Below, piece by piece: positions 26,677 through 35,759 of a stretch of 64,000 nt of DNA. Position 1 is the stretch's first letter; every line of letters begins with the position of its first letter. This DNA is from Streptomyces sp. NRRL F-525 (GTDB lineage Bacteria > Actinomycetota > Actinomycetes > Streptomycetales > Streptomycetaceae). The translations under genes and the position numbers were made by a program. The stretch covers positions 620,001-684,000 of the forward strand of contig NZ_JNXE01000001.1 in the NCBI RefSeq assembly GCF_000716605.1. Direction: 5' to 3'. The notes beneath the pieces were generated by a model. That model saw only the letters and a program-made list of their open reading frames with translations. It did no database searches and was not told where the DNA came from.

Positions 26677-27900
26677 ATGACGACGACCTACCCGTTGCGG
26701 ACCATCGCCGCCCACGAACTCGACGCGTGGGCCCGCATGGTCACCACGACCTACGGCCAGGACTGGCAGGAGGGCGGCCTGCGGAACGCCGCCGCCTCAC
26801 TCGAACCCGACCGCACGATCGCCGCCCACGACGGCCACGAGATCGTCGGTGGGGCGTCGATCTACGGCCGCGTCATGACGGTCCCCGGCGGGACCGCGCC
26901 CGTCGCCGGCATCACGCTGGTCGCGGTCCTGCCCACCCACCGCCGGCGCGGCATCCTCACCGCGATGATGCGCGAGCAGCTCACCGGCCTGCACGACACG
27001 GGCGGCGAACCGGTCGCCGCGCTCAACGCCGCCGAAGCCACGATCTACGGCCGCTTCGGCTACGGCATCGCCAGCCACGTCGCCGAGATCCGCGGCGACA
27101 AGAGGTCCATGGCCCTGCGCCCCGGCACGGACCTCGGCGACGGGACGATCCGCCTGCTCGGCCGCGAGGAGGCCCGGCCACTCCTTGAGAAGGTCTACGA
27201 ATCCGTGCGCGGCACCGCCGTCGGATGGGTCGACCGCACGGAGAAGTTCTGGGAGGCCCGGCTCGCCGACGCCGAACGCGCACGCGACGGAGGCACGGCA
27301 CTGCGCTTCGCCGTCCATCTGGAGCCCGGCGGCGCGGCCACCGGCTACACCGTCTACCGCTCCAGGCCGGGGACGGTGCGGGTCATTGAGGTCGCGGCCA
27401 CCACCCGGCCGTCCTACGCCGCCCTGTGGCGCTTCCTCATCGACCTCGACGCGCACGACGGCCTCGTCTACGACGGTGCCGTGGACGAACCGCTGAAGCA
27501 TCTGCTGACCGACCCGCGCGCGGCCCGCGCCACCGTGACCGACAACCTCTGGGTCCGCCTGGTGGACGTCGACCGGGCGCTGACAGCACGCCGGTACGCG
27601 ACCCCGCTGGATCTGGTCCTGGAGGTCCAGGACACGTTCTGCCCCTGGAACGCCGGACGCCACCGCCTGTCGGCCGACGGCGACTCCGTGACCTGTGAAC
27701 TCACGCGCGCCCGGGCCGACTTGAGAGTGACCACCACCGAACTGGGCGCGGCCTACCTGGGCGGCACCACCCTGTCGTCGCTGGCGGCGGCGGGCCGCGT
27801 CGAGGAACTGCGGCCGGGCGCGGTCACCGCCGCCTCGCTCGCCTTCCGCGGCGAGCGCGCACCGTTCCACCCCTCGGGCTGGGCCTTCCCCGCCTTTTGA
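26677..27900 (+). CDS. Eis-like GNAT family N-acetyltransferase
   Basis: A 407-residue protein of the length and three-part layout of Eis-type acetyltransferases. The first GNAT domain contains the acetyl-CoA loop VAVLPTHRRRGILTAMMREQL (R-R-G signature); a second GNAT-like region and an SCP2-like C-terminal domain follow. The family acetylates amines, including aminoglycosides in mycobacteria; here the substrate is unknown. No clear ribosome site precedes the ATG, so the message may be leaderless, with TTTATC about 19 bases upstream as -10. It is divergent from the LAL regulator, its probable controller. Confidence 0.8.
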   Translation: MTTTYPLRTIAAHELDAWARMVTTTYGQDWQEGGLRNAAASLEPDRTIAAHDGHEIVGGASIYGRVMTVPGGTAPVAGITLVAVLPTHRRRGILTAMMREQLTGLHDTGGEPVAALNAAEATIYGRFGYGIASHVAEIRGDKRSMALRPGTDLGDGTIRLLGREEARPLLEKVYESVRGTAVGWVDRTEKFWEARLADAERARDGGTALRFAVHLEPGGAATGYTVYRSRPGTVRVIEVAATTRPSYAALWRFLIDLDAHDGLVYDGAVDEPLKHLLTDPRAARATVTDNLWVRLVDVDRALTARRYATPLDLVLEVQDTFCPWNAGRHRLSADGDSVTCELTRARADLRVTTTELGAAYLGGTTLSSLAAAGRVEELRPGAVTAASLAFRGERAPFHPSGWAFPAF

Positions 27901-27955
27901 ACGCTGTCCGGTCGAGGTCACCACGCCACGTAGCCCGCACACGAAGGAGAACCAC

Positions 27956-28945
27956 ATGGACACCCACCGGCTCGGCCGCACCGACTTCGAGGTCACTCAA
28001 CTGGGCTTCGGAGGCGGCCCGTTGGGCGGCCTGTTCGAACCACTGGACGACGCCACCGCCGCCCAGGCCCTCGACGCCGCCTGGGAGTCGGGCATCCGCT
28101 ACTACGACACCTCGCCGCACTACGGCATCGGCCACTCCGAACGCCGTATCGGAGAGCTGCTGCGCGGCAAGCCCCGGGCCGAGTTCACCCTGTCCACCAA
28201 GGTCGGGCGGCTGCTCGTACCGCAGGACCCGCAGGGGCGGATGGACGAGTCCTTCGCCGTCCCGGCCACCCACCGCCGGGTATGGGACTTCACCCGCGAC
28301 GGCATCCGGCGCAGCGTCGAGGACTCCCTCGTCCGACTCGGCCTCGACCGGATCGACGTCCTCTATCTGCACGACGCCGAGCGGCACTTCGAGGAGGCGT
28401 TGCGGCACGGCTACCCCGCGCTAGCCGAACTCCGCGCCGAGGGCGTGGTCGGGGCGATCGGCGCGGGCATGTACCACCCCGGCCAACTCACCCGCCTGGT
28501 ACGGGAGGCCGACCCCGACGTGGTGATGCTCTCGGGTCGCCACACCCTGCTGGACCACAGTGCCCTGGACGAGTTGCTGCCGGCCTGCACCGAGCACGGG
28601 GTGTCGGTGGTCGCCGCCTCCGTCTTCAACTCCGGCCTCCTGGCCACCGATCGGCCGACCGCGGGGGCGCGGTACGACTACGGCGAAGCCGGTCCCGAAC
28701 TGCTGGCGCGGGTCCACCGGATCGCCGACGTCTGCGAGGCGCACGGCGTGACGGTCCCGCAGGCCGCGATGGCCTTTCCGCTGCTGCACCCTGCCGTCGC
28801 CTGCATCGCGGTGGGCATGCGCACCGAGCAGGAGGTACGGCGCGACATCGCCGCGTTCGCCGCACCCGTCCCACCGGAGCTCTGGACCGATCTGCGGGGC
28901 GAGGGGCTGCTGGACGAACGCGCGTTGCTGCCTGCGGCAGGGTGA
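27956..28945 (+). CDS. Aldo/keto reductase (D-threo-aldose 1-dehydrogenase-like)
   Basis: A 329-residue aldo-keto reductase. It has RLGRTDFEVTQLGFGGGPLGGL at the first strand, and the catalytic D and Y within IRYYDTSPHYGIGHSERRIGELL. The lysine is in STKVGRL and the histidine in LYLHDAERH. The C-terminal part binds NADP(H). It resembles the L-fucose/D-arabinose dehydrogenase branch, which oxidises sugars to lactones. A good GAAGGAG precedes the ATG. It follows the Eis-like gene by 55 bases on the same strand and may be co-transcribed. Confidence 0.85.
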   Translation: MDTHRLGRTDFEVTQLGFGGGPLGGLFEPLDDATAAQALDAAWESGIRYYDTSPHYGIGHSERRIGELLRGKPRAEFTLSTKVGRLLVPQDPQGRMDESFAVPATHRRVWDFTRDGIRRSVEDSLVRLGLDRIDVLYLHDAERHFEEALRHGYPALAELRAEGVVGAIGAGMYHPGQLTRLVREADPDVVMLSGRHTLLDHSALDELLPACTEHGVSVVAASVFNSGLLATDRPTAGARYDYGEAGPELLARVHRIADVCEAHGVTVPQAAMAFPLLHPAVACIAVGMRTEQEVRRDIAAFAAPVPPELWTDLRGEGLLDERALLPAAG

Positions 28946-29046
28946 CTCGCCCCCGGCGCACGCTTTCCCATCTGTCCCGGCGCCGTTCGTAGCCTGCCCT
29001 TGTCAGGGGCAGGCTGTCCCGCGTCCCGGTGCCGGATACTCGGGGC

Positions 29047-29976
29047 ATGAACAAGAAGCCGCGGTTGGGGGAGTTCCTCAGGACCCGCCGAGCCCAGTTG
29101 CAGCCGGCGGATGTGGGGCTCCCGGATTTCGGGGAGCGCCGTCGGGTGCCCGGTCTGCGCCGCGACGAACTGGCCCAGCTCGCCGGGGTTGGCCTCTCCT
29201 ACTACACGCGGCTGGAACAGGGCAGTTCGCTCAACGCGTCCCCCGAGGTACTGGAGGCGCTGGCCCGTGCCCTCGGCCTCGACGAGGTGGAGCGCGCCCA
29301 TCTGCACGATCTGGCCAGCGCGCCACGCCGTACGACCACCCGGCGCAGGCCCGCGCCGGAGCGGATCGGCGACGCGACACGGCAGTTGGTCGACGCGCTC
29401 GGCGACACGCCCGCGCTCGTGCTCGGCCGCCGTAGCGACGTACTGGCCTGGAACCGCACCGGACACGCCCTGTTCGCCGGGCACTTGGACCCGCGGATCT
29501 CCGAACAGCCCGATCTGCGCCCGAACATGGCACGGCTGGTCTTTCTGGACGCGCACACCCGGGACCTGTTCGTGGACTGGCCGAAGAAGGCCAGGAACGT
29601 CGTCGGCAAGCTCCGGCTCGCCGCCGGTAGGCACCCCGACGATCCCCGGCTGGCCTCGCTCATCGGTGAACTGACCATGAAGAGCCCGGAGTTCGCCACG
29701 ATGTGGGCCGAGCACGGGGTGAGGAAGTGGGCCCTCGCGGAGTACCGCATGCACCACCCGGTCGTCGGCCGCATGGAACTCAACCTGCAGTCCCTGAACG
29801 TCCCCCAGGAAGAGGGGCAGCGCATCGTCGTGGCCACGGCGGGCGCCGACACCGCCTCCGCCGCGGCGCTCTCCCTCCTCGCCCGGCTCGACACCCCGAC
29901 CGTGCCGAGCACCGACCCCGCCGAAGTCACCGAAACCGCGGAGCGCGGGCCCACGGCCACCAACAGCCCTCGCTGA
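29047..29976 (+). CDS. XRE family regulator with MmyB-like ligand domain
   Basis: A 309-residue regulator common in Streptomyces. The N-terminal HTH (LGEFLRTRRAQLQP...RVPGLRRDELAQLAGVGLSYYTRLEQG, residues 6-60) is followed by the MmyB-like PAS-type ligand domain (about 100-270) with VLAWNRTGHALF and the C-terminal HPVVGRMELNLQSL. The genes for such regulators often sit next to the oxidoreductase they control, here the aldo-keto reductase 100 bases upstream. ATG 29047 fits the domain start; a longer in-frame start at 29029 is unnecessary. Confidence 0.85.
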   Translation: MNKKPRLGEFLRTRRAQLQPADVGLPDFGERRRVPGLRRDELAQLAGVGLSYYTRLEQGSSLNASPEVLEALARALGLDEVERAHLHDLASAPRRTTTRRRPAPERIGDATRQLVDALGDTPALVLGRRSDVLAWNRTGHALFAGHLDPRISEQPDLRPNMARLVFLDAHTRDLFVDWPKKARNVVGKLRLAAGRHPDDPRLASLIGELTMKSPEFATMWAEHGVRKWALAEYRMHHPVVGRMELNLQSLNVPQEEGQRIVVATAGADTASAAALSLLARLDTPTVPSTDPAEVTETAERGPTATNSPR

Positions 29977-30121
29977 AACCGACTTCGAGAGCATCCTGAC
30001 CGGCGACCGGGCCTCTGGTAGGCGCCCCAACTCCCGCCGCATATCTCCCCGTTGCTGACCTCACCGCACCTACCCCTAGGCCGCGCCATGTCCGCGCGCG
30101 CCGGAACGGACGAGAAACCCC

Positions 30122-31099
30122 ATGAGCAAGAAGTTTTCAGGAGCAGCCCTGACGGTCACGGCCGTCGTGATCGGAACCTTCGGGTTCGCCTCGGTACCGG
30201 CCGCAGCGACCCCATCCGGCGGGGCGGCGGCCCAAGTCGCCCATGTCGCCGCGCACTTCGACCTGGCCAAGGGACAGACACCGGAGAACGGCGTGCTGGA
30301 ACCCGATGGCAGTCTCGACGTGACCTTCTCGGTGGCCCGGCAGGTCGCCCGGGTCGGTACCGACGGCAGGACGCACATCCTGGCCACCATGCCGCTGCCC
30401 GCCGACGGCGGGGTCAACACGCCCGTCCTGCACTTCGCGCCCACGATGGGCATCGTCCGGGCCGACGACGGAACCCTCTACTTCCTTTACGCGACCGGCA
30501 CTTCGGACCTGACCGGAGTGTGGCGGCTGCGGCCGCACGGGACCCCGGAACGCATCGCCGCCCTGCCCGCCGACGGCCTGCCCAACGGCATGGCCCTCGA
30601 CCGGCGCACCGGCAGGCTCTACATCGCCGACTCCGTACGGGGCACCATCTGGACCGTCCCCGTCACCGGCGGAACCCCGACCGCCTGGCTCAGTGCCCCC
30701 GAACTCGCCTACTCCGCCATCGCGGGTGCCAACGGCGTGAAGGTCCACAACGGCGCTCTGTGGGTGTCCGACACGGACGACGGCACCATCCTGCGCGTTC
30801 CCCTCCTGCCGGGCGGCCGCCCGGGGCAACTCCAGGTCAGGGCAACCGGTTTGACCACCGTCGACGACTTCACGTTCACCGGCGCCGGGGACGAGATACT
30901 CGCCGCCCTCAACCACACCAACACCGTCGTCCGTATCCGCCCCGACGGGCACCGGACCACCGTCCTGACCGCGGCGGACGGTCTGCAGAACCCCACGGCG
31001 ATCGAAGTACGCGGCACCACCGTCTACGTGCTGAACGCCGCCTACGTCACGGCCGAGGACCCCAATGTCCTGGTCGCCGGTCTGCGCGACCTCCGCTGA
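30122..31099 (+). CDS. Secreted SMP-30/gluconolactonase-like beta-propeller protein
   Basis: A 325-residue exported protein. The signal peptide (residues 1-29, ending VPAAAT) precedes a six-bladed propeller with repeated blade motifs: PNGMALDRRTGRLYIADSVRGTIWTVP, NGVKVHNGALWVSDTDDGTILRVPL and NPTAIEVRGTTVYVLNAA. These match the SMP-30/gluconolactonase/LRE group, in which the conserved Asp and Asn hold a metal ion. It may hydrolyse a lactone outside the cell. It leads an operon with an MBL hydrolase (23 bases later) and a carboxylesterase. Confidence 0.75.
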   Translation: MSKKFSGAALTVTAVVIGTFGFASVPAAATPSGGAAAQVAHVAAHFDLAKGQTPENGVLEPDGSLDVTFSVARQVARVGTDGRTHILATMPLPADGGVNTPVLHFAPTMGIVRADDGTLYFLYATGTSDLTGVWRLRPHGTPERIAALPADGLPNGMALDRRTGRLYIADSVRGTIWTVPVTGGTPTAWLSAPELAYSAIAGANGVKVHNGALWVSDTDDGTILRVPLLPGGRPGQLQVRATGLTTVDDFTFTGAGDEILAALNHTNTVVRIRPDGHRTTVLTAADGLQNPTAIEVRGTTVYVLNAAYVTAEDPNVLVAGLRDLR

Positions 31100-31122
31100 A
31101 CACTCCCGGGAAAGGACAGCGT

Positions 31123-32025
31123 GTGGATTCCTTCAGCCTCGGTGACGTCGAGGTGACGCGCGTGGTGGAGTTCGAGACCCCCACCCGCCCGCCGGCGGCC
31201 ATGTTCGGGAACATCGGCCCCCACGTGTGGGACGACAACCGCTCCTGGCTCGCCCCCGACCACTGGGACCCGGACGCGGGGCTCCTGATGACCCGGATGC
31301 AGACGTTCGTCCTGCGCAGCGGGGGCGCGACGATCCTCGTGGACACCGGCGTCGGCAACGACAAGTCCCGCCCGGCCACACCGGCGTTCGACCATCGCGG
31401 CACCGACTTCCTGGCCCGGCTGGCCGCCGCCGACGTCCTGCCGGAGGACGTCGACCTGGTGGTGAACACCCATCTGCACGCCGACCACGTCGGCTGGAAC
31501 ACCCGCCTGGTGGAAGGGAATTGGGTCCCGACGTTCCCCAACGCCCGCTACCTGCTCCCGCGCGCCGACCATGACTTCTGGCACCCGGACAGCACCCGAG
31601 TCGCTCGGACGGCCGTGGCCAACGCGAACGTCTTCGACGACAGCGTCGCACCGGTCGTGGAGTCCGGCCAGGCCGTGCTCTGGGAGGACGCCTACGACAT
31701 CGACGGAGCCCTGCGTCTGGAGTACGCGCCGGGACACACCCCGGGCTCCTGGGTGCTCACCCTGCGGTCGGGTGGCGAACTGGCCGTGTTCGTCGGTGAT
31801 GTGCTGCACAACCCGGTGCAGTTCATCGAGCCGGACGCCAACAGCTGCTTCTGCGAGGACCCGGTCGCGGCGCGCGCGACCCGGCGGCGCATGCTGGAAC
31901 GGGCCGCCGACCAGGGCGCGTTGGTCTTCCCGGCGCATCTGCGGGGCGGCTCCGGCGCCCGGTTGCGGCGGACCGGCACGTCGTACACCGTCCAGTCATG
32001 GGCCCCGTTCGGGGAACGCGTGTGA
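31123..32025 (+). CDS. MBL-fold metallo-hydrolase
   Basis: A 300-residue metallo-beta-lactamase-fold hydrolase. The metal site is NTHLHADHVGWN (H117, H119, D121, H122), with a further histidine in YAPGHTPGSW, an aspartate in FVGDVLHNP, and a last histidine in VFPAHLRGG. This is the full set for a two-metal centre of the lactonase/quorum-quenching (AHL lactonase) type of MBL enzymes. No signal peptide is present. GTG 31123 is six bases after AAAGGA. The stop overlaps the carboxylesterase start (GTGA). Confidence 0.8.
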   Translation: MDSFSLGDVEVTRVVEFETPTRPPAAMFGNIGPHVWDDNRSWLAPDHWDPDAGLLMTRMQTFVLRSGGATILVDTGVGNDKSRPATPAFDHRGTDFLARLAAADVLPEDVDLVVNTHLHADHVGWNTRLVEGNWVPTFPNARYLLPRADHDFWHPDSTRVARTAVANANVFDDSVAPVVESGQAVLWEDAYDIDGALRLEYAPGHTPGSWVLTLRSGGELAVFVGDVLHNPVQFIEPDANSCFCEDPVAARATRRRMLERAADQGALVFPAHLRGGSGARLRRTGTSYTVQSWAPFGERV

Positions 32026-33497
32026 GCGGCGCGCCGGTCGTCCGGACGACGTGCGGACCGGTCCGCGGCACCCTCCACTCCGGCGTACGGACCTTCGCGT
32101 CGATCCCCTACGCCGCCCCGGTGACCGGTCCCGCCCGGTTCGCCGCGCCTGCCCCGGCTGCACGGTGGGACGGAGTACGGGACGCGACCGTACCCGGCGG
32201 AACAGCGCCCGCCCGGGCCCGTTCCGGCTTCGGCGGCCTGGACCTGTCCCCGGTCCTCGGCCCCGGCTGGATCCCGGACCCCGGCTACCTCACCGTGACG
32301 GTCACCACCCCCGCCGACTCTTCCGGCGGCCTGCCGGTGCTGGTCTTCGTGCACGGCGGAGGCCTCATCTCGGGCACGGGACAGGCGCCGCTCTACGACG
32401 GTTCGTCCTTCGCCCGCGACGGCATCGTCACCGTCACCCTCAACTACCGCCTGGGGATCGCCGGTTGGCTCGACGTTCCCGGCGCACCGGCCAACCGCGG
32501 ACTGCTCGACGTCGTCGCCGCGCTCCGCTGGGTGGCCGAGAACGCGGCGGCCTTCGGCGGCGACCCGGGCAAGGTGACCGTCGCGGGGCAGTCCGCCGGG
32601 GCGATGATCGTCGCCGCACTGCTCGCCAACCCCCAGGCGCGGCGCGAACGGCTCTTCAGCCGGGCGATCAGCCAGAGCGGCAGCGGAACGGCGGCGATCA
32701 GCGCGGAACAGGCCGCCCTGACCACCCGGGCGGTGGCCGAGGCGCTGAACGTGCGGGCAACTCCCGCCGACCTGGGCGCCGTTGACGACCGGCGGCTGAC
32801 GGAGGCACTCGGCACGATCGGCCCGGTCGTCGTCATCCCGGACGGTCCACTCGACACCTCACTCGGCGAGAGCCCGGTGAAATGCGTCATCGACGGCCGG
32901 ACCCTGGACAGACAGCCCGCCGACGCGGTGCACGACGGCCACGGCGCGGACGTGGACCTGCTCATCGGCACCAACCGAGAGGAGGCCAACCTCTACACCG
33001 TGCCCTCGGGCACCCCCATGACGGACACCCAGCTCCTCGCCCTCGCCGAACGGCGCCTGACCAACCCCCGGGAACGGCTCACCGCGTACCGTTCCCGTGA
33101 ACCGGCCGCCCAGCCCACCGAGTTGGCGAGCCGACTCATCACGGACACCTTCACCCAGGGCAGCCGACTCCTCGCCGACGCCCACGCCCGCCACCGGCGC
33201 GCCCCCACCTTCGCCTACGAGTTCGCCTGGCGCTCACCCGCCTTCGGCGGCACCCTCGGCGCCTGCCACTGCGTGGAACTCCCGTTCGTCTTCCACCGCA
33301 CCGACCTGCCCGCTCTCTACGGCGAGACCGCCCTGCTCGGCCCCCACCACCCACCGGCCGACCTGGCGGACCGCACGCATGCGGCCTGGACCGCCTTCAT
33401 ACGGGACGGCGACCCGGGCTGGACCCGGTACGACCTCGCGGATCGCGCCACCGCCGTCATCGACGAAGAGTGGAGCATGTCGAGACAGACGGGGTGA
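32022..33497 (+). CDS. Type B carboxylesterase
   Basis: A 491-residue esterase of the para-nitrobenzyl esterase/type B carboxylesterase family and usual length. The oxyanion loop HGGG is at 111-114, the nucleophile S191 lies in GQSAGAM, a Glu is in TNREEANLY, and the catalytic His is in GACHCVELPFVF. It cleaves carboxylic esters in the cytoplasm. The GTG start overlaps the MBL gene stop. The trio of secreted propeller, MBL hydrolase and esterase suggests stepwise opening of a lactone or ester compound; the substrate is not known. Confidence 0.85.
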   Translation: MSGAPVVRTTCGPVRGTLHSGVRTFASIPYAAPVTGPARFAAPAPAARWDGVRDATVPGGTAPARARSGFGGLDLSPVLGPGWIPDPGYLTVTVTTPADSSGGLPVLVFVHGGGLISGTGQAPLYDGSSFARDGIVTVTLNYRLGIAGWLDVPGAPANRGLLDVVAALRWVAENAAAFGGDPGKVTVAGQSAGAMIVAALLANPQARRERLFSRAISQSGSGTAAISAEQAALTTRAVAEALNVRATPADLGAVDDRRLTEALGTIGPVVVIPDGPLDTSLGESPVKCVIDGRTLDRQPADAVHDGHGADVDLLIGTNREEANLYTVPSGTPMTDTQLLALAERRLTNPRERLTAYRSREPAAQPTELASRLITDTFTQGSRLLADAHARHRRAPTFAYEFAWRSPAFGGTLGACHCVELPFVFHRTDLPALYGETALLGPHHPPADLADRTHAAWTAFIRDGDPGWTRYDLADRATAVIDEEWSMSRQTG

Positions 33498-33557
33498 GGA
33501 GGATCTCCGGTTTTGTCCGTATATTGCGGGTTGCACCTCGGACGACCGGAAGGAACC

Positions 33558-33857
33558 ATGATGAACAGCAGGACGATCGGCGGCTGGTGGGCCGCGGCGG
33601 TCATGGGCGCATTGATGACGGCCTCGCTCGCAGGGGCGGCGGACGCCCAGGTACTCACTCCGTCGGATCCGCCGGCACCTTCGGCGTCGACCGGATCCGC
33701 GTGGTACGGGTACAGCCACCCCGGCAGTACCGATCCCAGCGACCCGTCCGGCAACGACTGGCACTGTGATCCCTCCGGCAACTGGCACAACGACGCCGAC
33801 GACGCGTCCGGGCACGCGGACGGCCGCTGTCGAGCGTGGCAGACCGTCAGCCCGTAA
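33558..33857 (+). CDS. Small secreted protein, hypothetical
   Basis: A 99-residue protein with a clear Sec signal peptide (WWAAAVMGALMTASLAGAADAQ, cut near residue 30). The mature part of about 70 residues is rich in Asp, Ser, Pro, Gly and Trp, with two cysteines (DWHCDPSGNWH and GRCRAW). GGAAGGA precedes the ATG. I do not recognise a family; the D/S/G-rich DPSGN repeats could bind a metal, but that is only a guess. Its promoter probably lies in 33498-33557. Confidence 0.6.
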   Translation: MMNSRTIGGWWAAAVMGALMTASLAGAADAQVLTPSDPPAPSASTGSAWYGYSHPGSTDPSDPSGNDWHCDPSGNWHNDADDASGHADGRCRAWQTVSP

Positions 33858-33912
33858 GGCTCCCGCCCCCGCCGACTGAAGTGTTGCTTGCCGCATCGGC
33901 GGGATCGCGGCG

Positions 33913-35334
33913 TCAGCAGACCAGGGACCGGCTCAGTGGGCCCGAGCGCAGGTGGCGGCCCCGGGGTTCGGGGTCCGTCAGCCGTCCGTCCGTGACGATC
34001 GGACGGCCGCCCACTATGACGGTCTCCGGCCAGCCGGTGACGGACATGCCCTCGTATGGCGTGTAGTCCGTGGCCATGTGCAGGCCGGTGCTGCGGACGG
34101 TGCGGGTGGCCGTCGGATTCCAGATCGCCAGGTCCGCGTCCGAGCCGGGTGCGATGACTCCCTTGCGGGGGTAGAGGCCGTTGAGCCGGGCCGGGTTGGC
34201 GCACATCAACTCGACGAACCGGCCCACCGGCAGACCGCCCTTGACCACCAGTTCGCTGAAGATCACGGGCATGCGCGTCTCAACTCCCGGCAGACCGTTG
34301 GGCATTGACCGTACGTCGTGGCTCACCGACTCCTTCTGTGCCGTGTCGTAGCAGCAGTGGTCGCTGCCGATCGTCGCCACCTGGCCCATGAGGAGTCGTG
34401 AGCGCAGCCCGGCGACCGTACCGGCGTCCCGCAACGGCGGGCAGCACACGAAGCGTTCGGGGTGCGGGCCCGCGTACGCGGTGTCGTCCAGGACCAGGTG
34501 GTGGGCGACCGTCTCCGTGAACGCCCTCACTCCCCGGCCGCGGGCACGGGCCACCAGGTCGACCGCCTCAGGTGTCGACTGGTGGACGAAGTACACCGGG
34601 GCCGACACCGACTCCGCGATGGCGAGGATCTCGGCGACCGACGCGTTCTCGGCCAACTCCGGCCGTGTACCTGCGTGATGGGACGCGCTGATCGACCCGG
34701 CCGCCTCTCCGCGCTCCTGTGTGTCGGCGATGATGTGGTCGGCCTCGCAGTGGATGACCACCATGCCGCCGAGGTCCCGCAGCGTGGTCATCACGTTGAG
34801 GATGGTCTTCTCGTCGGCCATGGTCTCGCCGCGGTAGGTGGTGAACATCTTCACCGTGACGATGCCGTCGGAGGCCATCGACCGCAGCTGCTCCGGCACG
34901 GTGTCGTCCCACTCGACCACACACCCGTGCAGCGCGCTGTCGCACAACCCCTGTGCCGCCTTGGCGCGTTGGGCGGCGGCGACGTCGGCCGGGTTCTCGC
35001 CGGGGCGCGGGATGGCGAAGTCCACGATCGTGGTCGTACCGCCGAAGACGGCCGCCGTGGTGGCCTGACGGTAGTCGTCGAGGGAGGTGAAGTCCCCCGA
35101 GGTGAAGCCGACATGGCAGTGCGGGTCCACGCCGCCGGGCAGCACGAGGCGTCCGGTGGCGTCCAACTCGGCGGTGCCGGGGGCCTGTTGGGCGCGGTAA
35201 GCGCCCGGCTCCACCACCCCGAGCACCTTGCCGCCGCCCACCAGGACGTCCGCGGCTCCCTGCCAGTCGGCGTTGACCACGGTGCCGCCCCGGACGACGA
35301 GGTCGACGGGTTGGATCGATGAGGGGTGGGACAC
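33913..35334 (-). CDS. Dihydropyrimidinase / D-hydantoinase
   Basis: A 473-residue cyclic amidohydrolase of the dihydropyrimidinase/hydantoinase family and normal length. The binuclear zinc site is visible: H72-x-H74 in VDPHCHVG, the carbamylated lysine K162 in VTVKMFTTYRG, H195 in VVIHCEADH, and the catalytic Asp in IGSDHCCYD. It opens dihydropyrimidine or hydantoin rings to N-carbamoyl amino acids. The GTG has GGAGG seven bases upstream. It is the last gene of the nine-gene minus-strand operon that begins with the DapA-family lyase at 41958. No N-carbamoylase is visible in this operon. Confidence 0.85.
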   Translation of the reverse strand: MSHPSSIQPVDLVVRGGTVVNADWQGAADVLVGGGKVLGVVEPGAYRAQQAPGTAELDATGRLVLPGGVDPHCHVGFTSGDFTSLDDYRQATTAAVFGGTTTIVDFAIPRPGENPADVAAAQRAKAAQGLCDSALHGCVVEWDDTVPEQLRSMASDGIVTVKMFTTYRGETMADEKTILNVMTTLRDLGGMVVIHCEADHIIADTQERGEAAGSISASHHAGTRPELAENASVAEILAIAESVSAPVYFVHQSTPEAVDLVARARGRGVRAFTETVAHHLVLDDTAYAGPHPERFVCCPPLRDAGTVAGLRSRLLMGQVATIGSDHCCYDTAQKESVSHDVRSMPNGLPGVETRMPVIFSELVVKGGLPVGRFVELMCANPARLNGLYPRKGVIAPGSDADLAIWNPTATRTVRSTGLHMATDYTPYEGMSVTGWPETVIVGGRPIVTDGRLTDPEPRGRHLRSGPLSRSLVC

Positions 35335-35365
35335 AACAGACCTCCAGCGAGTGAGCGAGTAGGTG

Positions 35366-35746
35366 TCAGAGAGAGGCGAGGTAGGCGTGCCAGCCGCCGT
35401 GGGCGGTGATGTCGACGACTCCGGGGGCCGTCAGCGCGGAGGCGCGCATACGCATCGAGAAGGAACCCGAGCCGTCCGCCAGCGCGATCACACCGAGTTC
35501 GAGTTCCTCGGGCTCCTCGGGCAGCAGTCGCTCGCGCAGCACCTCGTAACTGACCTCGTACACCTCGCCGTTGATCGAGGCGCCGCCCTCGGTGACGGGG
35601 TGCAGGCCGGGGAACTCGTCGCGCACGGAGAAGAATTGGTACGTGGGTGCCGTGCGGGCGGGGCCGAGGAGGCGGGCCTCGCTGAGCGCGTGGTTGAGGG
35701 TGCCTCCGGACATGGCCTGGCCGTTGACGAACATTCTCAGGGTCAT
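35366..35746 (-). CDS. Allophanate hydrolase C-terminal-like (AH_C) protein
   Basis: A 126-residue stand-alone copy of the domain found at the C-terminus of allophanate hydrolases (AH_C, a gamma-glutamylcyclotransferase-like fold): MFVNGQAMSGGTLNHAL, LLGPARTAPTYQFFSVRDEFPGLHPV, GEVYEVSYEVLRERLLPEEPEELELGVI. In full allophanate hydrolase this domain handles the N-carboxycarbamate intermediate; the role of free copies is unknown. It is embedded between the hydantoinase and the flavin oxidoreductase, 13 bases from the latter, which supports a role in breaking down carbamoyl or ureido compounds. Confidence 0.75.
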   Translation of the reverse strand: MTLRMFVNGQAMSGGTLNHALSEARLLGPARTAPTYQFFSVRDEFPGLHPVTEGGASINGEVYEVSYEVLRERLLPEEPEELELGVIALADGSGSFSMRMRASALTAPGVVDITAHGGWHAYLASL

Positions 35747-35759
35747 GGGGGAGTGCCTT

